In this document: positions 61,331 through 64,000 of the stretch, piece by piece
Position numbering within the stretch: the first letter of the stretch is position 1
Layout: every line of letters begins with the position of its first letter
Assembly: GCA_965202795.1 (NCBI GenBank)
Contig: OZ241848.1
Location: 1,550,001-1,614,000 of the forward strand
Reading direction: 5' to 3'
Source of the DNA: JACOND01 sp965202795
Lineage (GTDB): Bacteria; Bdellovibrionota; Bdellovibrionia; Bdellovibrionales; UBA1609
Length of the DNA: 64,000 bases
Notes under the pieces: generated by a model
Told to the model about the DNA's origin: nothing
Seen by the model: only the letters and a program-made list of their open reading frames with translations
The model's database searches: none
Made by a program: the position numbers and the translations under genes

Positions 61331-63018
61331 AGCCGTTTATCCCCTCTGAATATCAGCCCCGCCTGGATCCTTCGCGGCATATCATCCAGACTGAAGAGGC
61401 GCCGCAAAGCGGGAGCCTGGACCTGGATGTTTTGTTTGTGGGGGCCGGCCCCGCCTCTTTGGCTGCAGCCATAAAGCTGGCTGATCTAGCCAGAGAGCGA
61501 AAGCCGGCCGGGAAGAGCGAAGTCTCCATAGGCATTATGGAGAAGGCCGATCAAATAGGGGGCCACACGCTTTCCGGCGCGGCCGTCAGCCCCATTGCGC
61601 TCCAGTGGCTGTTCCCGGAGAAAAAAATCTCTGACTTTCCCTTGAGAAAAAAAATCACAAAAGAGTCCTTTCGCTTTCTCACAAAAAACTCCTCCATCCC
61701 GCTCCCTGTTCCGCCGGGAATGAGCAGCCGGGGCTGCTGGACAGCCTCGCTTTGCGAGATTGTCAGATGGCTGGGGTCTGAGGCTGAAAAAAGAGGGATT
61801 CATGTTTTCACATCGTTTCCGGCGGAAAAGCTTTTAATGAGAGGGGACAGGGCTGCTGGCGCGGCCTCAAAGCCCTTTGGCCTCAACAAAGACGGCTCAA
61901 AGGAGCCGGGTTTTGAGCCGGCCTCAAAAATTTTTGCCAAAGCTGTTGTCCTTTCGGAAGGCTCGCGGGGGCATCTCACTCAGGCCTGGCTGGCCAAAGA
62001 GGGCATTGGCCGCGGCGCATACCCTCAGACTTACGCGCTTGGCGTGAAGGAGCTTTGGGAGGCGCCTTCTGAGCCAAAGGGCATTCTGCATACTTTGGGC
62101 TGGCCGCTTGGCAGGGAGGCTTTTGGCGGCAGCTGGATGTATCCTCTGGGAAATCATTTGATTTCTCTGGGGCTTGTGGCCGGCCTGGACAGCCCCTCAG
62201 CGGGCTTGTCAGTCCATGACAAACTGCAGGAAATGAAGCGCCACCCGCTGTTTGCCTCTCTTCTTAAAGGCGGAAAATGCCTTGAATGGGGCGCAAAAAC
62301 CATCCCTGAGGGCGGCTGGAAGGCGCTGCCGGCGCGACTCCATGGCCATGGCCTTTTAATTATTGGCGACAGCGCGGGCTTTGTGAATATGCTCTCGCTC
62401 AAGGGAGTCCATTACGCCATGGCCTCTGGGATTTTGGCCGCTGAAACTCTGGCTGAGGCTTTGGAAAAAAATGATTTTTCCAAAGCCGCGCTCAGCGGAT
62501 ATGACAAAAAAATCAAAAACAGCTTTATCAAAAAAGAGCTTTGGGCCTCCAGAAATCTAAGGCATTCCTTTCAGAAAGGGTTTTTCTCCGGGATGTTTCG
62601 GGCGGGAGTCATCAGCCTCACAGGAGGGCGCTGGCCGCGGGATTTCCCGCCGGGCCGGTTAAAGCCTGACGCGGAGGCGGCAAAGGCTTTTTCGCCGCGC
62701 CCGGATCCAGAGCCGGACCGCGGCGGACAGACGCTGCCGGCCCGTTTAAGCAAAGCCGATGCGGTTTACCTCTCCGGCAGCAAAACCAGAGACAAAATCC
62801 CCTCCCACTTGCGGTTTGGCCCTGAGGCTGGGGGCCAAGGTGTTTCAAAGCTGCGGGGCCGGTTTTACGAGCGGATGTGCCCTGCCGGAGTCTATGAGCA
62901 GAGGGAGAGCCTGGCTGTCAGCCCGTCCAACTGCATTGACTGCAAAGCCACGGACATTTTGGGCCCCCGATGGAGTCCCAGAGAGCGCGGAAGCGGCCCC
63001 AGCTACCGCCTTATGTGA
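61327..63018 (+). CDS. Electron-transfer flavoprotein:ubiquinone oxidoreductase
   Basis: Passes electrons from acyl-CoA dehydrogenases via ETF to ubiquinone. 563 residues with the FAD motif VLFVGAGPASLAAAIKLA, QIGGHTLSGAAVSP, GDSAGFVNMLSLKGVHYAMASG and a C-terminal ferredoxin-like region CPAGVYE ... NCIDCKATDI. In typical ETF-QO the last motif is CxxCxxC; here Cys518, Cys536 and Cys539 are kept but the fourth ligand is Thr542 (ACG codon). This may alter or prevent 4Fe-4S cluster assembly. Overlaps leuS by four bases. Gram-negative respiratory context agrees. Confidence 0.93.
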   Translation: MKPFIPSEYQPRLDPSRHIIQTEEAPQSGSLDLDVLFVGAGPASLAAAIKLADLARERKPAGKSEVSIGIMEKADQIGGHTLSGAAVSPIALQWLFPEKKISDFPLRKKITKESFRFLTKNSSIPLPVPPGMSSRGCWTASLCEIVRWLGSEAEKRGIHVFTSFPAEKLLMRGDRAAGAASKPFGLNKDGSKEPGFEPASKIFAKAVVLSEGSRGHLTQAWLAKEGIGRGAYPQTYALGVKELWEAPSEPKGILHTLGWPLGREAFGGSWMYPLGNHLISLGLVAGLDSPSAGLSVHDKLQEMKRHPLFASLLKGGKCLEWGAKTIPEGGWKALPARLHGHGLLIIGDSAGFVNMLSLKGVHYAMASGILAAETLAEALEKNDFSKAALSGYDKKIKNSFIKKELWASRNLRHSFQKGFFSGMFRAGVISLTGGRWPRDFPPGRLKPDAEAAKAFSPRPDPEPDRGGQTLPARLSKADAVYLSGSKTRDKIPSHLRFGPEAGGQGVSKLRGRFYERMCPAGVYEQRESLAVSPSNCIDCKATDILGPRWSPRERGSGPSYRLM

Positions 63019-63029
63019 ATGGTTTTAAA

Positions 63030-63623
63030 TCATTGCCTCTCTAAAAGCCTGTCAAGCTTGCTTTCAAGCCTGTCCTGCCGCTCTTTCATGCCGGCCTCAA
63101 GCTTGAGCTGCCCCTCTTGCATGCCCGCCTCAAACTTGTCCATTCTGGCCTCAAGCCTGACCTGCTGCTCTTGCATGCCCGCCTCAAACTTGTCCATTCT
63201 GGCCTCAAGCTGGCTCTGCCCCTCTTTCATGCCGGCCTCAAACTTGTCCATTCTGGCCTCAAGCTGGCTCTGCCCCTCTTTCATGCCGGCCTCAAACTTG
63301 TCCATTCTGGCCTCAAGCTTGTCCTGCCCCTCTTTCATGCTGGACTCAAGCTTGTCCTGCCCCTCTTTCATGCTGGACTCAAGCTTGTCCTGCCCCTCTT
63401 TCATGCTGGACTCAAGCTTGTCAATTGTTTTGTGTGTGTCCGTCACATGATTGCTTAGGAGCTCTTTTACATGCTCTATATCCTTGCTCAGAGTCCCCTT
63501 CATATACGCCATTTCTTTCTTTATGAATAAATAAAAAACATAGAAAACCACGATAATGACAAGAGTCATTACCGGCGGCCATTCTTTCAGCCAGGGAGAC
63601 AAAAAAGCTATGATCTCGCTCAT
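63030..63623 (-). CDS. Membrane-anchored repeat coiled-coil protein
   Basis: 197 residues. One N-terminal membrane helix (VMTLVIIVVFYVFYLFI) near residues 18-35, then a long coiled coil with repeats: KLESSMKEGQD three times (11 residues, 33 bp) and LEARMDKFEAGMKEGQSQ four times (18 residues, 54 bp), a hendecad-based pattern (11 and 11+7). Plus-strand shadow frames over the repeat are artefacts. Likely a spacer or scaffold protein of the inner membrane. Confidence 0.72.
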   Translation of the reverse strand: MSEIIAFLSPWLKEWPPVMTLVIIVVFYVFYLFIKKEMAYMKGTLSKDIEHVKELLSNHVTDTHKTIDKLESSMKEGQDKLESSMKEGQDKLESSMKEGQDKLEARMDKFEAGMKEGQSQLEARMDKFEAGMKEGQSQLEARMDKFEAGMQEQQVRLEARMDKFEAGMQEGQLKLEAGMKERQDRLESKLDRLLERQ

Positions 63624-63671
63624 GCCCTTAAAATAAACAGGGGAAATAAAAAAGTCAAGATTTTTTTGGCT

Positions 63672-64000
63672 TTAGGGCGGCGGGGATTTTTCGATCAAAA
63701 CCTCGCGCGGGCGGCTCCCCTGCGGCGGTCCGACCAGGCCTTCGTCAAACAGGGTTTCAATCATTCGCGCGGCGCGGGGGTATCCAATGCGAAACTTCCG
63801 CTGGAGAAACGATGCGCTCACCTCGCTCAAGCCGCGAATATACTCAACAATTTCGCCATACATGGGATCGGCGGCGCCAACTCCCTCCGCTCCGCTGCCG
63901 GCAAAATCAAGGCCGGGGGACAGCCCCGCGCCGGGTTTTCCCTCAAAGGCTTTCTCATAGCGGGGCGGCGCCAAACTCCGCCAGTGTCCGGCGGCAGCCT
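63672..64000 (-). CDS. ftsK: DNA translocase FtsK, C-terminal gamma domain (5' part outside the window)
   Basis: The C-terminal ~100 residues of FtsK/SpoIIIE. The winged-helix gamma domain, which reads KOPS sequences in DNA, shows DPMYGEIVEYI, SASFLQRKFRIGYPRAARMIETLFDEGLVG and PREVL. The frame runs off the right edge and a TTG at 63974 is only an internal codon (reading AAAGHWRSLAPPRY upstream). The gene is transcribed from the right and ends here. Confidence 0.9.
   Translation of the reverse strand, partial: AAAGHWRSLAPPRYEKAFEGKPGAGLSPGLDFAGSGAEGVGAADPMYGEIVEYIRGLSEVSASFLQRKFRIGYPRAARMIETLFDEGLVGPPQGSRPREVLIEKSPPP

Noticed and set aside
63019..63458. Plus-strand repetitive frames (FMPASNLSILASS-type)
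   Set aside because: Shadows of the coiled-coil repeat gene on the opposite strand.

Overview
The window comes from a Gram-negative, aerobic, GC-rich bacterium. The envelope evidence is a retrograde lipid transport operon (mlaE-mlaF-mlaD), several lipobox lipoproteins, an outer-membrane porin-like barrel and a second predicted barrel. Respiratory metabolism is shown by the 2-oxoglutarate dehydrogenase E1 gene, a mitochondrial-type aconitase, ETF-ubiquinone oxidoreductase and a CoA-transferase subunit. A giant metzincin-like lipoprotein protease, ankyrin, Sel1 and beta-helix secreted proteins, and a mitochondrial-type aconitase would fit a Bdellovibrionota/Oligoflexia-like or host-associated proteobacterial lineage. 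That placement is inference; no rRNA is present.

Layout. 0-4.3 kb: Fic protein (cut by the window edge), a 22-copy 11-12 bp repeat and a type III restriction (Res) subunit. 4.3-11.2 kb, minus strand: two overlapping large lipoproteins, one a zinc metalloprotease, followed by a predicted beta-barrel. 11.2-14.8 kb: small secreted or lipoprotein genes and the tmRNA gene. 14.8-17.3 kb: mlaEFD. 18.6-25.5 kb: rimP-nusA-infB-truB, with three standalone 70-codon copies of the infB start and one truncated copy of the truB start. 25.5-29.1 kb: an Ala/Pro-rich secreted protein, tRNA-Asp, repeat-rich intergenic DNA and a porin-like gene. 29.1-37.4 kb: dihydroorotase, gamma-glutamyltransferase, an osmoprotectant-type ABC transporter (ATPase plus fused binding protein-permease), a trypsin-like/Sel1 protein and CoA-transferase subunit A. 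37.4-40.9 kb: a secreted protein of 68-residue repeats, a secreted beta-helix and a coiled-coil protein. 41.3-46.2 kb: aconitase between two AAA/DUF4143 ATPase genes, each with a long inverted repeat at its 5' end. 46.4-52.8 kb: a DNA-modification island with a complete type III Mod-Res pair preceded by nine 11-bp repeats, and two further DNA methyltransferases. 53.3-63.0 kb: dapA, an ankyrin gene bracketed by a 65-bp direct repeat of the sucA 3' end, sucA, leuS and ETF-QO. 63.0-64 kb: a membrane-anchored coiled-coil protein and the C-terminus of FtsK.

The strongest window-wide signal is tandem duplication at gene ends and inside linkers: infB 5' (226 bp), truB 5' (132 bp), 3' end of the 25.5 kb gene (82 bp), aconitase 3' (16 bp), sucA 3' (65 bp), mlaD (81 bp), the leuS N-terminus (24 bp) and the 204-bp repeats of the 37.7 kb gene. 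Short 11-12 bp minisatellites sit beside both type III restriction loci. The most unusual single feature is the array of three mini-ORFs that each encode a free-standing IF2 N-terminal domain between nusA and infB.
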